DNA from: an uncultured Collinsella sp. | Lineage (GTDB): Bacteria > Actinomycetota > Coriobacteriia > Coriobacteriales > Coriobacteriaceae | Direction of reading: 5' to 3' | NCBI GenBank assembly: GCA_900549345.1 | Contig: UROC01000014.1 | Coordinates: 1 to 32,138 of the forward strand | DNA length: 32,138 nucleotides | Shown here: positions 14,706 through 23,657 of the stretch, one piece after another | How positions within the stretch are numbered: the first letter of the stretch is position 1 | Layout of the letters: every line of letters begins with the position of its first letter | Program-made: the position numbers and the translations under genes | Notes under the pieces: generated by a model | Told to the model about the DNA's origin: nothing | What the model saw: only the letters and a program-made list of their open reading frames with translations | The model's database searches: none

Positions 14706-16604
14706 CTAATTCTTATCGGAGGCTTCGGCCTCGGCTGACTGTTCGGCGGTTTTCTCGGAATCTGACTCGGAGGTGGATTTCTGATCGGTGTTGTCGCGAA
14801 TCGTTTGCGCGTCAATCACCTGACGGGTCTGCTCCTCGTCAATCTGATGGCGGTACTTGGAAATGGTGTCCTGCGCATCGTCGACATTCGTTTGCGGAAT
14901 GCCTGCCTTCAGGCGGTTTTGCGTGTCTTCGGGCAGGTCGGACAGTTTGATGCTGGTTTCGCTCTCGAGCCAGTGGAGTTCGACCCCGAGCGTCTTGCCG
15001 GGCAGGCCGCGCCAGACGGCGACATTGCCGTGGTAGGTTCCCAAGTAATAGGAGCCGGTGACGCCCGTGTATGCCCAGATGCCTGCTACCAGCACAAAGA
15101 CAAGGGCCAAGATGGCGGCGATGGTGACATTGCGGCGTCGGAGGCGTTTTGCCTCGCGCATGACGCCGTCGTCGACCAGGTCGACGACCACCACGGTCAC
15201 ATTGTCGTGGCCGCCGGCGGCGAGCGCCGCGTCCACCAAGTTGTCGACACAGATCTGTGCGGTCGAGGACTGCGTAGCGATGTTCTCGATATCGCTATCG
15301 GGAATCATGCTCGAAAGACCGTCGGAGCACAGAATCAGGCGGTCGCCTTCCTCGATGTGCAGGGTAAAGTGGTCGGCATACATGGCGGGATCCGAGCCCA
15401 GCGCGCGGGTGATGACCGAGCGGTTGGGGTGGACGCGGGCCTCGTCGGCCGTAATCTCGCCGGCATCCACGAGCTCCTCCACGTAGGAGTGGTCGCGGGT
15501 CACACGGATGAGCGTGCCCTCGTGGAGCAGGTAGGCGCGCGAGTCGCCCACGTGGGCGATGGCGAGCGTGTCGTTTTCGATGTAGGCGCAGGTGGCCGTG
15601 CATCCCATGCCGGGTTTGCCCAGGCCGTTGAGGGCGGCTTCGATCACGGCGGCGTTGGCGGCCTCGACGGCTGCGGCCAGGCGCGCGGCGTCGGCGGACT
15701 GCGGCGCCGTCTTGGCGATGGTCTCGACGGCGATGGAGGATGCCACCTCGCCGGCGGCGTGTCCTCCCATGCCGTCGCACACGCAAAAGAGCGGCGACTG
15801 CACCAGATAGGAGTCCTCATTGTGCGGGCGTACACATCCGACGTCGGAGCGGGCACCCCACATAAGCTGCGTGGTGGTGCCGGCGTCGTAGGTCGAGTCG
15901 GTTTCGATGCGCTCGTCGGTCAGCGGCTCAAAGCTCATGGTCGAGCCGGGATCTTTGAGCTTTGCCTCCACGGCGGCGACATCGATCTCGGCGGTGTCGC
16001 CGGGGGAGACGGTGTCGGCATCGTTGCCCGACTCGGCGTCGGAGATGTCCGGAAGGTTGAGATCTTCGGTTACGCGGTCGGCGGGATTGCCGTCCTGCTG
16101 CGGCTCGACAGCCGTCGGCTCGGGCGTCGCAAAGTGCGACGGCGCGGGCATGCTCTGGGGTTGAGCTGAGGGCTCGGGAGCTGCGGCGGGCGCGGCAACG
16201 GGCTGCTCGACTTCGGCAGGCGTTGCGGATGCGGGTACCGCCTCGCTTGTCGGGGCGACGGGGAATACCGGCGCGGCAGGCTCGGGGGCTGCAAACACGG
16301 CAGCGCTCTCGTTAATCGCCTCGGCGACGGGCTCGGCAAAGTGAGCCGGTGCGGGCGTTGTCTCCGGTTCCGCGGGCTGCTCGGCAGCGTGCGCGCCGAT
16401 GGGGGCATCGAGCCGCTCGGTGTCGGCGTCCTCGTCATCGGCGAGTGCCGGATATTCTTGAGTTACATGCGAAAGAGGCAGGGAGAACACGGTGTCCTCG
16501 GGCTCCACGGTCGCAGGGCGCGCCGGAGCGGCATGAGCCGGCGCGGCTGCGGGGGCAGTCGGCGTCTCGGGCATGGCTGCGGACTTGTTCTCCTCGTCGA
16601 TCAT
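14706..16604 (-). CDS. PP2C-family Ser/Thr phosphatase with long N-terminal extension
   Basis: A 632-residue protein whose central PP2C domain (about 245-480) carries the metal-binding motifs SDVGCVRPHNED, CDGMGGHAAGE (Asp277), HVGDSRAYL, LCSDGL and GGHDNVT. It would dephosphorylate the targets of the neighbouring kinases, as PstP does in mycobacteria. A membrane helix (about 490-512) and a charged extracytoplasmic tail follow, as in PstP. Unusual is the first 240 residues: Ala/Pro/Glu-rich, low complexity, probably disordered, and absent from typical PstP. The stop of the upstream FHA gene overlaps the ATG (ATGA, 16601-16604), indicating translational coupling. It ends 17 bp before the SEDS-PBP start. 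Confidence 0.93.
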   Translation of the reverse strand: MIDEENKSAAMPETPTAPAAAPAHAAPARPATVEPEDTVFSLPLSHVTQEYPALADDEDADTERLDAPIGAHAAEQPAEPETTPAPAHFAEPVAEAINESAAVFAAPEPAAPVFPVAPTSEAVPASATPAEVEQPVAAPAAAPEPSAQPQSMPAPSHFATPEPTAVEPQQDGNPADRVTEDLNLPDISDAESGNDADTVSPGDTAEIDVAAVEAKLKDPGSTMSFEPLTDERIETDSTYDAGTTTQLMWGARSDVGCVRPHNEDSYLVQSPLFCVCDGMGGHAAGEVASSIAVETIAKTAPQSADAARLAAAVEAANAAVIEAALNGLGKPGMGCTATCAYIENDTLAIAHVGDSRAYLLHEGTLIRVTRDHSYVEELVDAGEITADEARVHPNRSVITRALGSDPAMYADHFTLHIEEGDRLILCSDGLSSMIPDSDIENIATQSSTAQICVDNLVDAALAAGGHDNVTVVVVDLVDDGVMREAKRLRRRNVTIAAILALVFVLVAGIWAYTGVTGSYYLGTYHGNVAVWRGLPGKTLGVELHWLESETSIKLSDLPEDTQNRLKAGIPQTNVDDAQDTISKYRHQIDEEQTRQVIDAQTIRDNTDQKSTSESDSEKTAEQSAEAEASDKN

Positions 16605-17017
16605 CGACGGTTCACCTTCATGACCACGTCGCCAATCTGGACCTCGTCACCCTCGCGCAGCGTTGCGGGCTCCACCAGCTGACGGCCGTTAACGAGCGTG
16701 CCGTTCAGCGAGTTGAGGTCTTCGATAATGAGTGCCGGGCCCTGCAGCGAAAAGCGTGCGTGCGAGGCCGAGACAAACGGTTCGTTGATGCAGATGTCCG
16801 AGGACGGCGAGCGGCCTACGATGACGGGGCCGAGCATGTCTACATGGATGCCACGGATGCCGCGCGGACCCTTGTCCACATCGATCGTCCAGATAGCGGA
16901 GTCACGGCGCTGGCCGCGTACGAGTCCCACGCCGGTTTTCATGACGGCGAACAGGAAGATGTAGAGCAGGGCGACCAGGACGATGCGGCCTGCAAAAAGG
17001 ACGATATCGATGTTCAT
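16601..17017 (-). CDS. Membrane-anchored FHA-domain protein (FhaB-like)
   Basis: A 138-residue protein with an N-terminal membrane helix (about 5-25) and a C-terminal FHA domain (about 50-138) including GRSPSSDICI, SASHARF and DLNSLNGTLVNGRQL, the residues that bind phosphothreonine. In mycobacteria the equivalent FhaB (FipA) links kinase signalling to cell division and wall synthesis. It starts 6 bp after the FhaA-like gene and overlaps the phosphatase by 4 bp, so it is translated with them. Confidence 0.92.
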   Translation of the reverse strand: MNIDIVLFAGRIVLVALLYIFLFAVMKTGVGLVRGQRRDSAIWTIDVDKGPRGIRGIHVDMLGPVIVGRSPSSDICINEPFVSASHARFSLQGPALIIEDLNSLNGTLVNGRQLVEPATLREGDEVQIGDVVMKVNRR

Positions 17018-17023
17018 AAGCGA

Positions 17024-18034
17024 CTATCCCCTAAATTCAAAGGTGCTTAGGCCAAACGTCAGCAGGTCGCCGTTGCGCAGCGGGCAGCGCGTGATGCGGC
17101 GGTTGTTGACGAGCGTGCCGTTGGTGGAGTTGAGGTCTTCGATCGACCAGTCCGATCCGGTAAAGGTGAGCTGGGCGTGGCGGCGCGACACGTTGGGGTC
17201 GCGCAGGGCGATGTCCGAAACCGAGCGCTCGCGACCGATGGTCACCTGCGCGGAAGTGATACTGTGGCTCTCGCCGCTCACGACGTCGACGAGCTGGGCG
17301 AGCGGGCGCTGCGGGGCGCGGGTGCTCGCCATGTTGGAGGCAATACCGGCCGCGGCGCCAAGGCCCACGGCGGCGCCGGTCGCGGCGGCTCCGCCCATAC
17401 CGGCGAGGGCGTCACGAGAGACGGTCTGCGGCACGGGGATGGGCGCTGCGGCGGGATCGGGGACGTTGGGCGCAAAGGGATCGGCCACGGCGAGCGGGTC
17501 GGGAGCGGCGGCACGGGGTGCCGGCTGCTGGGGCATGGCGGCGGGGCGCTGTTGCTGCGGAGCGGCGAATTGCTGCTTGCCGGCGCGGGGAGCACTGGCG
17601 GCGCGGCTTGCGGCCGAGTTGTTCTGGCCCAGGCCATTCTGGTAGGCGCGCTCCTCCTCGTATAGACGACCGAGCGTGGGGGCATCGACGTTCTCGGCAA
17701 AGACCGAGAACTTGCCGGCGCGCAGCTGCGGATCGATCATAAAGCGCACGAGGGGCTCGCCGACAAAGACATAGCGGCGCTTTTCGGCCTGCGCCTTCAC
17801 AAACTCGCGGACCTCGCGCGAAAGCTCGGGGTAGAACGGGGCGAGCATGGGATCGTCGTCGGCGGCGATAAGGATGGTATAGAGTGCCGGCGCGGTGTTG
17901 ACGCCGTTGATCACCAGAGTCTGATCCTCCATGTCGCGAGCGGCCTGCTTGGCAAGCTTCTTAAAGGAGAACGGGGCACGGGTAGCACCGAAGATGCCGG
18001 CCACGTGGTCCTCGAAGATGTTCAGGAAGTTCAC
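17024..18034 (-). CDS. DUF3662 and FHA-domain protein (FhaA-like)
   Basis: A 336-residue cytoplasmic protein. Residues about 1-115 form the DUF3662 (FhaA N-terminal) domain, starting MNFLNIFEDHVAGIFGATR. An Ala/Pro/Gln-rich linker follows (about 130-245), and the C-terminal FHA domain (about 255-336) contains GRERSVSDIALRDPNVSRRHAQL and DLNSTNGTLVNNRRI. In mycobacteria FhaA binds phosphorylated partners such as the MurJ/MviN pseudokinase domain. The start is GTG, and GTGA (18031-18034) overlaps the stop of the upstream kinase, with GGAGAG as Shine-Dalgarno. Confidence 0.93.
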   Translation of the reverse strand: MNFLNIFEDHVAGIFGATRAPFSFKKLAKQAARDMEDQTLVINGVNTAPALYTILIAADDDPMLAPFYPELSREVREFVKAQAEKRRYVFVGEPLVRFMIDPQLRAGKFSVFAENVDAPTLGRLYEEERAYQNGLGQNNSAASRAASAPRAGKQQFAAPQQQRPAAMPQQPAPRAAAPDPLAVADPFAPNVPDPAAAPIPVPQTVSRDALAGMGGAAATGAAVGLGAAAGIASNMASTRAPQRPLAQLVDVVSGESHSITSAQVTIGRERSVSDIALRDPNVSRRHAQLTFTGSDWSIEDLNSTNGTLVNNRRITRCPLRNGDLLTFGLSTFEFRG

Positions 18035-19884
18035 GAAAGATCACTCTCCGTATAGGTTCTTTGGTATCCGAGCAAATAAAGGCATATCCCAACGATTATA
18101 GAGGATAGGGTTCCCGCAACCGCCGCCTTGACGACGACCGCGGCCGCAAGGCTGGCAATTTCCATATGGTGTGCAAGACAGAGCGACGCCGCGGAGCCTA
18201 TTCCGCAGCCGGCGATGGCAGCGATTGCGGTCAGGTTCGAGCCCTGCTCGGCACGCTTGGCATGGGCGTTGAGGAGCAGAGATGTCAGTGCAGCCGTCGC
18301 CGCGACGAGCACAACGGCAGCCCAGAAGAACACGTCTCCCAGCGCCGCGGCAACATTGCCGAGTCCCAGCACGCCTCCGGCGGAAAGCGCAACCGTAGCT
18401 AGGCGGCCAAAAAGCGCACCCATCCCCGTGACTGCCGCGGCGCTTGCCGGGCCGAGCCAAAAGGCCGCGATGCCGGCAGCGACCCCGGCGGCAAGGAGGA
18501 CATCGCCCGTCAGACAGCCGAGTGCCACCGCACAGGTGAGCGCGGCGCTCGCGGCGGCCTCGGTGCGGCCCCAGGCGATCCACCAACCGGACATGGTGGC
18601 GGCAAAGAGCACCGCGACGGGCAGCATCGACAGGATGCCCTGCGCTTGCATGGTGGCGTTGGCCATAAGTACCAAAAAGCCCACGGCCGAGATAGCCGAA
18701 CCAATCTGCGGGGCCAGGCCGGCGGCCGCTCCAATCGCGATAGCCGCGGCAATAAGTCCGGGAAGCGCCGCGACGCCAGCCGTCTGCATGAGCAAAAAGC
18801 TGAAGGCTCCGCATGAGAGCGCCGAGATGGCGCGCATGGTGTAATCGCGTGCGCAGCTCCAGCGCGTGCCCGCCCAGCCAAGTGCGGGGTCGACTTCGAT
18901 GGTGTCGTCCTCGTAGGTCGATGGCTCGATACCGTCTGCCGCGCGCTCGTCATCCGACAGCTCGCCCACCATCTGCTCCAGGCTGCGACGGCCCTCGCGC
19001 ACGCTGCCCAAGCCGGAGAGCAGCTGGTCGCAAAATGCCTCGATGCTGTTGGGGCGGTCTTGCGGCATGGGGGAGAGGGCGTTCATCAGCGCTGCCTCGG
19101 CTCCCGGGGGAAAGTGCGGTATCAGCTCGCTGGGATAGGTGGCGCCGCCGATGATGCGGCCGAGCGAGTCGGCGGGCGTTGCCGCCATAAAGGGGGCGCT
19201 GCCGCACAGGCTCTCGTAAATGACGCAGGCGAGGGCGAAGACGTCGGCGCGCTCGTCGACCGTGCCGGTCTCGATATCGAGCTGCTCGGGTGGCATGTAG
19301 CCGATGGTGCCGCCGCGCGAACCGCCAAAGCCGCCGGCAGACGACAGACGTGCCATGCCAAAGTCGGTGAGCTTAACGTTGCCCGAGTGGTCGATGAGCA
19401 CGTTGGCAGGCTTGATGTCCAGGTGGAGCACGCCATTGCTATGGGCGAAGGTGAGCGCCTGGCCCAGCGCGTCGGCAATGGCCGCCGCCTCGTCAAAGGT
19501 GAGCGAATGGCCGTCGACTCGATGCAAAAACTCGGCGAGCGACATGCCATCGACATATTCCATAACCAGGTAGGCATAGGCGGTGTCGTGCGTAAAGTCG
19601 ATAACCTGCGCGATATTGGGATGCTGAAGCATGGCGGCGGTATGTGCCTCGCGCAGGACATCCATGATGTCGCTGGCGGGCATGCCGGCGCCGTTGATAA
19701 GGGGGATGCGCTTAATGGCGACGCGGCGGCGCAGGTGCGTGTCGCGGCAGATCTCGATGGAGCCAAAACCGCCGGTCGCAAGCGTCTCGAGCGGCTGGTA
19801 CCGCTTGAGCAGCTCGCGAGAGCTGGTGCCCTCCAAAGGAACGTCCGGCGAGAACCGGGCGGTATGTTGCGAGAAAAGCGGCAT
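18031..19884 (-). CDS. Ser/Thr kinase with polytopic C-terminal membrane domain
   Basis: A 617-residue protein. The kinase domain (about 30-310) has the Gly loop ATGGFGS, Lys58 in VAIKRI, HLDIKPAN with catalytic Asp156, and DFG Asp174. The usual HRD is HLD, so this is a non-RD kinase that may not need activation-loop phosphorylation. Residues about 350-617 hold roughly eight to ten hydrophobic segments rich in Ala and Gly instead of the single helix plus PASTA seen in PknB. The ATG at 19884 was chosen because GAGGG is 6 nt upstream; a TTG at 19890 would touch that Shine-Dalgarno. It heads the operon and is coupled to the FhaA-like gene by a GTGA overlap. Whether it is the counterpart of PknA is uncertain. 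Confidence 0.88.
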   Translation of the reverse strand: MPLFSQHTARFSPDVPLEGTSSRELLKRYQPLETLATGGFGSIEICRDTHLRRRVAIKRIPLINGAGMPASDIMDVLREAHTAAMLQHPNIAQVIDFTHDTAYAYLVMEYVDGMSLAEFLHRVDGHSLTFDEAAAIADALGQALTFAHSNGVLHLDIKPANVLIDHSGNVKLTDFGMARLSSAGGFGGSRGGTIGYMPPEQLDIETGTVDERADVFALACVIYESLCGSAPFMAATPADSLGRIIGGATYPSELIPHFPPGAEAALMNALSPMPQDRPNSIEAFCDQLLSGLGSVREGRRSLEQMVGELSDDERAADGIEPSTYEDDTIEVDPALGWAGTRWSCARDYTMRAISALSCGAFSFLLMQTAGVAALPGLIAAAIAIGAAAGLAPQIGSAISAVGFLVLMANATMQAQGILSMLPVAVLFAATMSGWWIAWGRTEAAASAALTCAVALGCLTGDVLLAAGVAAGIAAFWLGPASAAAVTGMGALFGRLATVALSAGGVLGLGNVAAALGDVFFWAAVVLVAATAALTSLLLNAHAKRAEQGSNLTAIAAIAGCGIGSAASLCLAHHMEIASLAAAVVVKAAVAGTLSSIIVGICLYLLGYQRTYTESDLS

Positions 19885-19964
19885 GGCCAACCCTCGTGCG
19901 TTTAAAGTTCGTTTGCGAGCGGCGGGCGCGGGGCCGGGCCGTTCGCGGTGGCATAGATGCTGCT

Positions 19965-19973
19965 AGTGTAGCA
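19965..19973 (-). promoter_or_regulatory. Extended -10 promoter of the kinase-FHA-phosphatase operon
   Basis: On the minus strand the sequence reads TGCTACACT, an extended -10 identical to the one before tRNA-Arg. It would start a transcript near 19958, giving a leader of about 75 nt before the kinase start at 19884. No clear -35 is visible. Confidence 0.5.
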
Positions 19974-20028
19974 CGCTCGGGTGCATGGGGAGGATGGCGG
20001 GACGCGAGGCTGCCCGTCTGGCTTGGCC

Positions 20029-20745
20029 TTAGCGCTTCTTCTTGTTCTTCTTCTGCTTGCGCTGCTTGCCCTTGGTCTCCTGGGGCTTGTCGCCCTGCTT
20101 GGCTTCGGCTGCGGCCTTCTCGGCCTTCATCTTCTTGCGTTTGGTCTCGATGCGGAGTTTTTTGTTGATGCGCGCCTTAAGGAAGGGACCGAACTGCTCG
20201 GCATCGCCGCGGACAAAGGTGTCCTTAGGGATCGTCACGCCCTGGTCGGCGAACATGGCCACAAAGATGCGCTCGCCGTCGAGCACGTGGTCGAGCTTTT
20301 CAAACGGGAAGAACTGCGACTTGCCGCTCGTGCCCCAAACCATCAGGCCGTCCTCGTTGGCGGCGACGCGGCGATAGCGGCCACCCATGGACTCGTCTGC
20401 CTCGACGGCGTCGATAAAGTCGCGGGCGAGGGTGTGGTGCAGGTTTTTGCTCCACCAGGCCAAAAAGGCGCCGAACACGATTAGGACGACGCCGAACTTG
20501 ATCCAGCTGCCGCCGGCCACCAGCATGCCAATACCCAGCAGGGCGGCAATGGCGGCGGCGACGTACAGGGAGCCGCGGCGCTTGGGCGAGGCAACCAAGC
20601 GGGCGAAATCGGTGACGAGGTCGTTTTCGTACTGATACTCGTTGAGGTACAGGATGCCGTCATCGGCTGCTGCCTGCGCCTCGAGCGCGACCTCGACCTG
20701 GTCGGCTGCTTCGGAGGGAACGAGGTTGCTCTCTGCGTCTGCCAT
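20029..20745 (-). CDS. Membrane protein, YcxB-like, with Lys-rich tail
   Basis: A 238-residue protein of unknown function. An acidic N-terminal segment (about 1-50) is followed by two closely spaced membrane helices (about 60-105) and a cytoplasmic beta-rich region with GLMVWGTSGKSQFFPFEKLDHV, reminiscent of the YcxB-like domain. The last 45 residues are almost entirely Lys, Glu, Gln and Ala and end in KKNKKKR, a basic tail likely to contact RNA, ribosomes or membrane lipid. It is divergent from dnaX and 144 bp upstream of the kinase gene on the same strand, where a separate promoter is likely. The GGAG is a little far (11 nt) from the ATG. Confidence 0.75.
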   Translation of the reverse strand: MADAESNLVPSEAADQVEVALEAQAAADDGILYLNEYQYENDLVTDFARLVASPKRRGSLYVAAAIAALLGIGMLVAGGSWIKFGVVLIVFGAFLAWWSKNLHHTLARDFIDAVEADESMGGRYRRVAANEDGLMVWGTSGKSQFFPFEKLDHVLDGERIFVAMFADQGVTIPKDTFVRGDAEQFGPFLKARINKKLRIETKRKKMKAEKAAAEAKQGDKPQETKGKQRKQKKNKKKR

Positions 20746-20860
20746 GCTCTTTGGACTCCTATCGCGGCGGGCTCGCCGTACGGGTTATTATGAATGCAGT
20801 ATGCCGTGCGACCGCATGGTCGTCGCGGCAACAAGACTCAGTATACCCGGGGGAGCACCC

Positions 20861-23320
20861 ATGGAATCGTTGTACCGAAAGTATCGCCCGCTCACCTTCG
20901 ACTCCGTGGTGGGCCAGCAGCATATCGTCTCGACGCTCGAGCACGCCATCACCGAGGGGCGCCTGTCCCACGCGTACCTGTTCTGCGGACCGCGCGGCAC
21001 GGGCAAGACCACCATGGCGCGCATCCTTGCCAAGGCGCTGCTGTGCCGCAATGCCGAGGCGGCCCGCGCCGAGGGCGCGAGCGGCTGCATGCCCGACGGC
21101 ACCTGTGAGGAGTGCGAGCTCATCGCCGAGGGCAACCACCCAGACGTCTACGAGCTCGATGCCGCAAGCCGTACCGGCGTAGACAATGTGCGCGAGGAGA
21201 TCATCAACTCCGTCAACTTTGCCCCGGTGCGCGGCAAGTACAAGATCTATATCATCGACGAGGTCCACATGCTCACGACGGCGGCGTTCAATGCGCTGCT
21301 CAAGACGCTCGAGGAGCCGCCGGCACACGTGATTTTTGTGCTGTGCACCACCGACCCGCAAATAATTCTGGAGACCATCCTCTCGCGCTGCCAGCGTTTC
21401 GATTTCCACCGCATCGGTAACGAGGATATCGAGCGCCGCCTGGCATACGTGTGCGAGCAGGAGGGCTTCGACTACGACGACGAGGCGCTTGCCATCGTGG
21501 CACGCCATGCCAAGGGCGGCATGCGCGACGCGCTCTCCACGCTGGAGCAGCTGAGCGTCTTTGGCAACGGCACCGTGCATGCGGACGATGCCCGCTCGCT
21601 TTTGGGCGAAGTTTCGGACCAGATTCTGGGCGAGTTTGCGCGTGCCATTGCCGATCGTGATGTCGCCGAGCTGTATGGGCTCATTCGCGCGCAGGTCGAG
21701 GAAGGCAATGACCTGCTTGAGCTGACGCGCGACCTGGTGGCGCATGTGCGCGATGTGTACGTGGCCTGCGTTGCCGGCGCCCGCGCCGAGCTGTTTGAGG
21801 GCGGGGCCGAGCAGGCCGAGGCGCTTGCTGCCGAGGCCGCTGCCTTTGGCGAGCATCCTGCCGATCGTTTGGCTCGCGTGCTGACGGTGCTCGACGATGC
21901 CGCCTTGGAGATGAGGGGCGCGAGCGACGTGCGCCTGGTGCTCGAGATCGCCTGCACGCGCCTGGCGCGTCCCGAGGCCGATCTGACCATTGAGGCTCTG
22001 GCCGAGCGTGTAGCACGCCTGGAGGCCATGGTTGCCAACGGCGCCGTGCCGGCGAGCGTGGCTGCTGCTCAGACCGCCGCGCCTGCAGCATCCGTATCCG
22101 TTGCTGCCCAGCAGCCGACGCTGATCTCGGGTGCCCGAGCCGCTACTCCCGCGGCGACTGCCGCCCCCGCTGCTGCGTCCGCGCATCAGGGCGGTATGCC
22201 TTGGGACCGTGGTGCTGCCGCTCCGGCGGCTCAGTCTGCGCCCAAGTCCGCGGCTCCTGCGTCGGCGCCCAAACCTGTAACGCCTGCACCTCAACCCGTT
22301 GCGGCTCCCGCGCCTGCGGCATCGACCGTGCCGGTGTCCAAGCCCAACAACGCCGCCCAGGTTGCCGCCGCCGGTGCTGCCGAGACCCCTGCGGTTGAGG
22401 ATGCCGGCGAGCTCCAGCGCAAATGGGCCGAGGTTGTCGAGCGCGTCAAGGCTCGTCAGGCCTCCTACGCGGGGCTTTTACTCAATGCCCGCGCCACGGC
22501 CGACGACGGCTCCAAGCTCACGGTCTCGTTCCCCGCGGGCTCGACCTTTGCTATCAAGATGCTCGGTCGCGCCGACACGCAGTCGGTAGTCCTGCCGACA
22601 GTCAGTGCGGTCTTCGGTCGTCGCACCGTCGACTACGTCCTGGATGGAGGTGGCACGCCGGCTCCTCAACATGAGGAGCATTCTCCATCTGCACGGGCTG
22701 CGGTATCTGCGGACCCGCAACCCGTGTCCTCGGCGGCCCCTGTATCCTCGAGCGCCAGCGCTCCGCAGCAGCAAGCGACGCCGGTGATGGCACCGACCCC
22801 GTCGGCGCCTGAACCCGTTGCGCCCAAACCGGCTGCTCCGGTCCCTGGGCCTAAGCCCGCCGCCGCGCCTGCGCCCAAGTCATCCGACCTGGCTAAGGCC
22901 CCCTGGCTGCGCTCCGACAACCCCGCCGGCGCTCCTGCCACGGGCAAGCTCCCGACCGAGCCCGCACCCCGTGCGCCCGAGCGCGCGTCCGCTCCCAAAT
23001 CTCAGCCTGCTGCGTCGTCTGCGCCGTGGGAATCCGAGCAGGTTCCCTACGACGATGCCATGGTTGGCGGTTTTGCCGCCGATGCGGGCGGGGGCGATCT
23101 GCCTCCGTTCGACGTGCCGGGTGCGGCGTCCGCGCCCAAGTCCACTGCAACTGCCCCCAAAGAGGACGCTCCTGCAGATCCCTGGGAGTTCAATCCCGGT
23201 GCGGGCAGCCCCTTCGGCCATCAGGGTGCAGCCCCGAGCATCCCGCAGACCGAGGACGAGGCCAAAGCCCTCATCCGCAGCGTCTTCGGCCAGTCCACCA
23301 TCTTCAAGCCGGTGGAGTAA
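20861..23320 (+). CDS. dnaX: DNA polymerase III subunit gamma/tau
   Basis: An 819-residue clamp-loader ATPase. Residues 1-370 hold MESLYRKYRPLTFDSVVGQ, Walker A GPRGTGKTT (about 43-51), a zinc module with four cysteines (about 62-85, CRN, GCMP and CEEC), the Walker B variant DEVHML, and the sensor SRCQRFDF. The C-terminal half is unusually long and rich in Ala, Pro and Ser, with a folded stretch (about 520-620) that begins LQRKWAEVVERVKARQ and probably corresponds to the domain III/tau-specific region. The start at 20861 gives the canonical N-terminus and follows GGGGGAG; the frame is open from 20642 only by chance. I see no A-rich slippery site, so a separate gamma form by frameshifting is not supported. 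Confidence 0.95.
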   Translation: MESLYRKYRPLTFDSVVGQQHIVSTLEHAITEGRLSHAYLFCGPRGTGKTTMARILAKALLCRNAEAARAEGASGCMPDGTCEECELIAEGNHPDVYELDAASRTGVDNVREEIINSVNFAPVRGKYKIYIIDEVHMLTTAAFNALLKTLEEPPAHVIFVLCTTDPQIILETILSRCQRFDFHRIGNEDIERRLAYVCEQEGFDYDDEALAIVARHAKGGMRDALSTLEQLSVFGNGTVHADDARSLLGEVSDQILGEFARAIADRDVAELYGLIRAQVEEGNDLLELTRDLVAHVRDVYVACVAGARAELFEGGAEQAEALAAEAAAFGEHPADRLARVLTVLDDAALEMRGASDVRLVLEIACTRLARPEADLTIEALAERVARLEAMVANGAVPASVAAAQTAAPAASVSVAAQQPTLISGARAATPAATAAPAAASAHQGGMPWDRGAAAPAAQSAPKSAAPASAPKPVTPAPQPVAAPAPAASTVPVSKPNNAAQVAAAGAAETPAVEDAGELQRKWAEVVERVKARQASYAGLLLNARATADDGSKLTVSFPAGSTFAIKMLGRADTQSVVLPTVSAVFGRRTVDYVLDGGGTPAPQHEEHSPSARAAVSADPQPVSSAAPVSSSASAPQQQATPVMAPTPSAPEPVAPKPAAPVPGPKPAAAPAPKSSDLAKAPWLRSDNPAGAPATGKLPTEPAPRAPERASAPKSQPAASSAPWESEQVPYDDAMVGGFAADAGGGDLPPFDVPGAASAPKSTATAPKEDAPADPWEFNPGAGSPFGHQGAAPSIPQTEDEAKALIRSVFGQSTIFKPVE

Positions 23321-23374
23321 CCGTGTGGGCGGGTATACTGCTCAAGAAGAGAACCCTTTGAACGGAGCGAGCTT

Positions 23375-23635
23375 ATGATGTGGGAATATGTCCGCCTCGA
23401 GGACGATACGCAGGTTTCGTATTCCGAAGTCCGTGAGGACAACACGGTGAAGGTCGTTGTGGAGCGCCCGCGCGATTGGGGTTTTGACACGGCGGAGTGT
23501 ATCTTGCCGGCATTCAATTGGGTGTCACACGAGGGCTTTAGCGAAGCGGACCTCAAAGAACTCGATGATTTCGTGCGTAACAATGCCCCGCTCATCCTGC
23601 GTTTTGCCTACGAAGGCGGACGAGCTTATGCCTAG
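23375..23635 (+). CDS. Small conserved-looking hypothetical protein
   Basis: An 86-residue soluble, acidic protein (MMWEYVRLEDDTQVSYSEVR onward) with predicted beta strands in the first half and a helix near FSEADLKELDDFVRNNAP. I do not recognise a family. The start has GGAG (23364-23367) at 7 nt, and TATACT at 23334-23339 could be a -10 element. It lies 54 bp after dnaX and ends 22 bp before a convergent gene. The regular codon use and good Shine-Dalgarno support it as real. Confidence 0.72.
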   Translation: MMWEYVRLEDDTQVSYSEVREDNTVKVVVERPRDWGFDTAECILPAFNWVSHEGFSEADLKELDDFVRNNAPLILRFAYEGGRAYA

Positions 23636-23657
23636 TCTTTTCCGACTCGGTCATACA

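Noticed and set aside
20746..20860. Search for a signal recognition particle RNA upstream of dnaX
   Set aside because: The SRP RNA gene is often located near dnaX in bacteria, but the expected GGAAGCAGC-type core is absent here and in the ybaB leader.
20759..22294. Open frame of 511 codons on the minus strand
   Set aside because: It is antisense to dnaX and has no motifs; dnaX has full domain support.
20861..23320. Programmed frameshift in dnaX to make a gamma form
   Set aside because: No slippery A-rich heptamer followed by a hairpin was seen.
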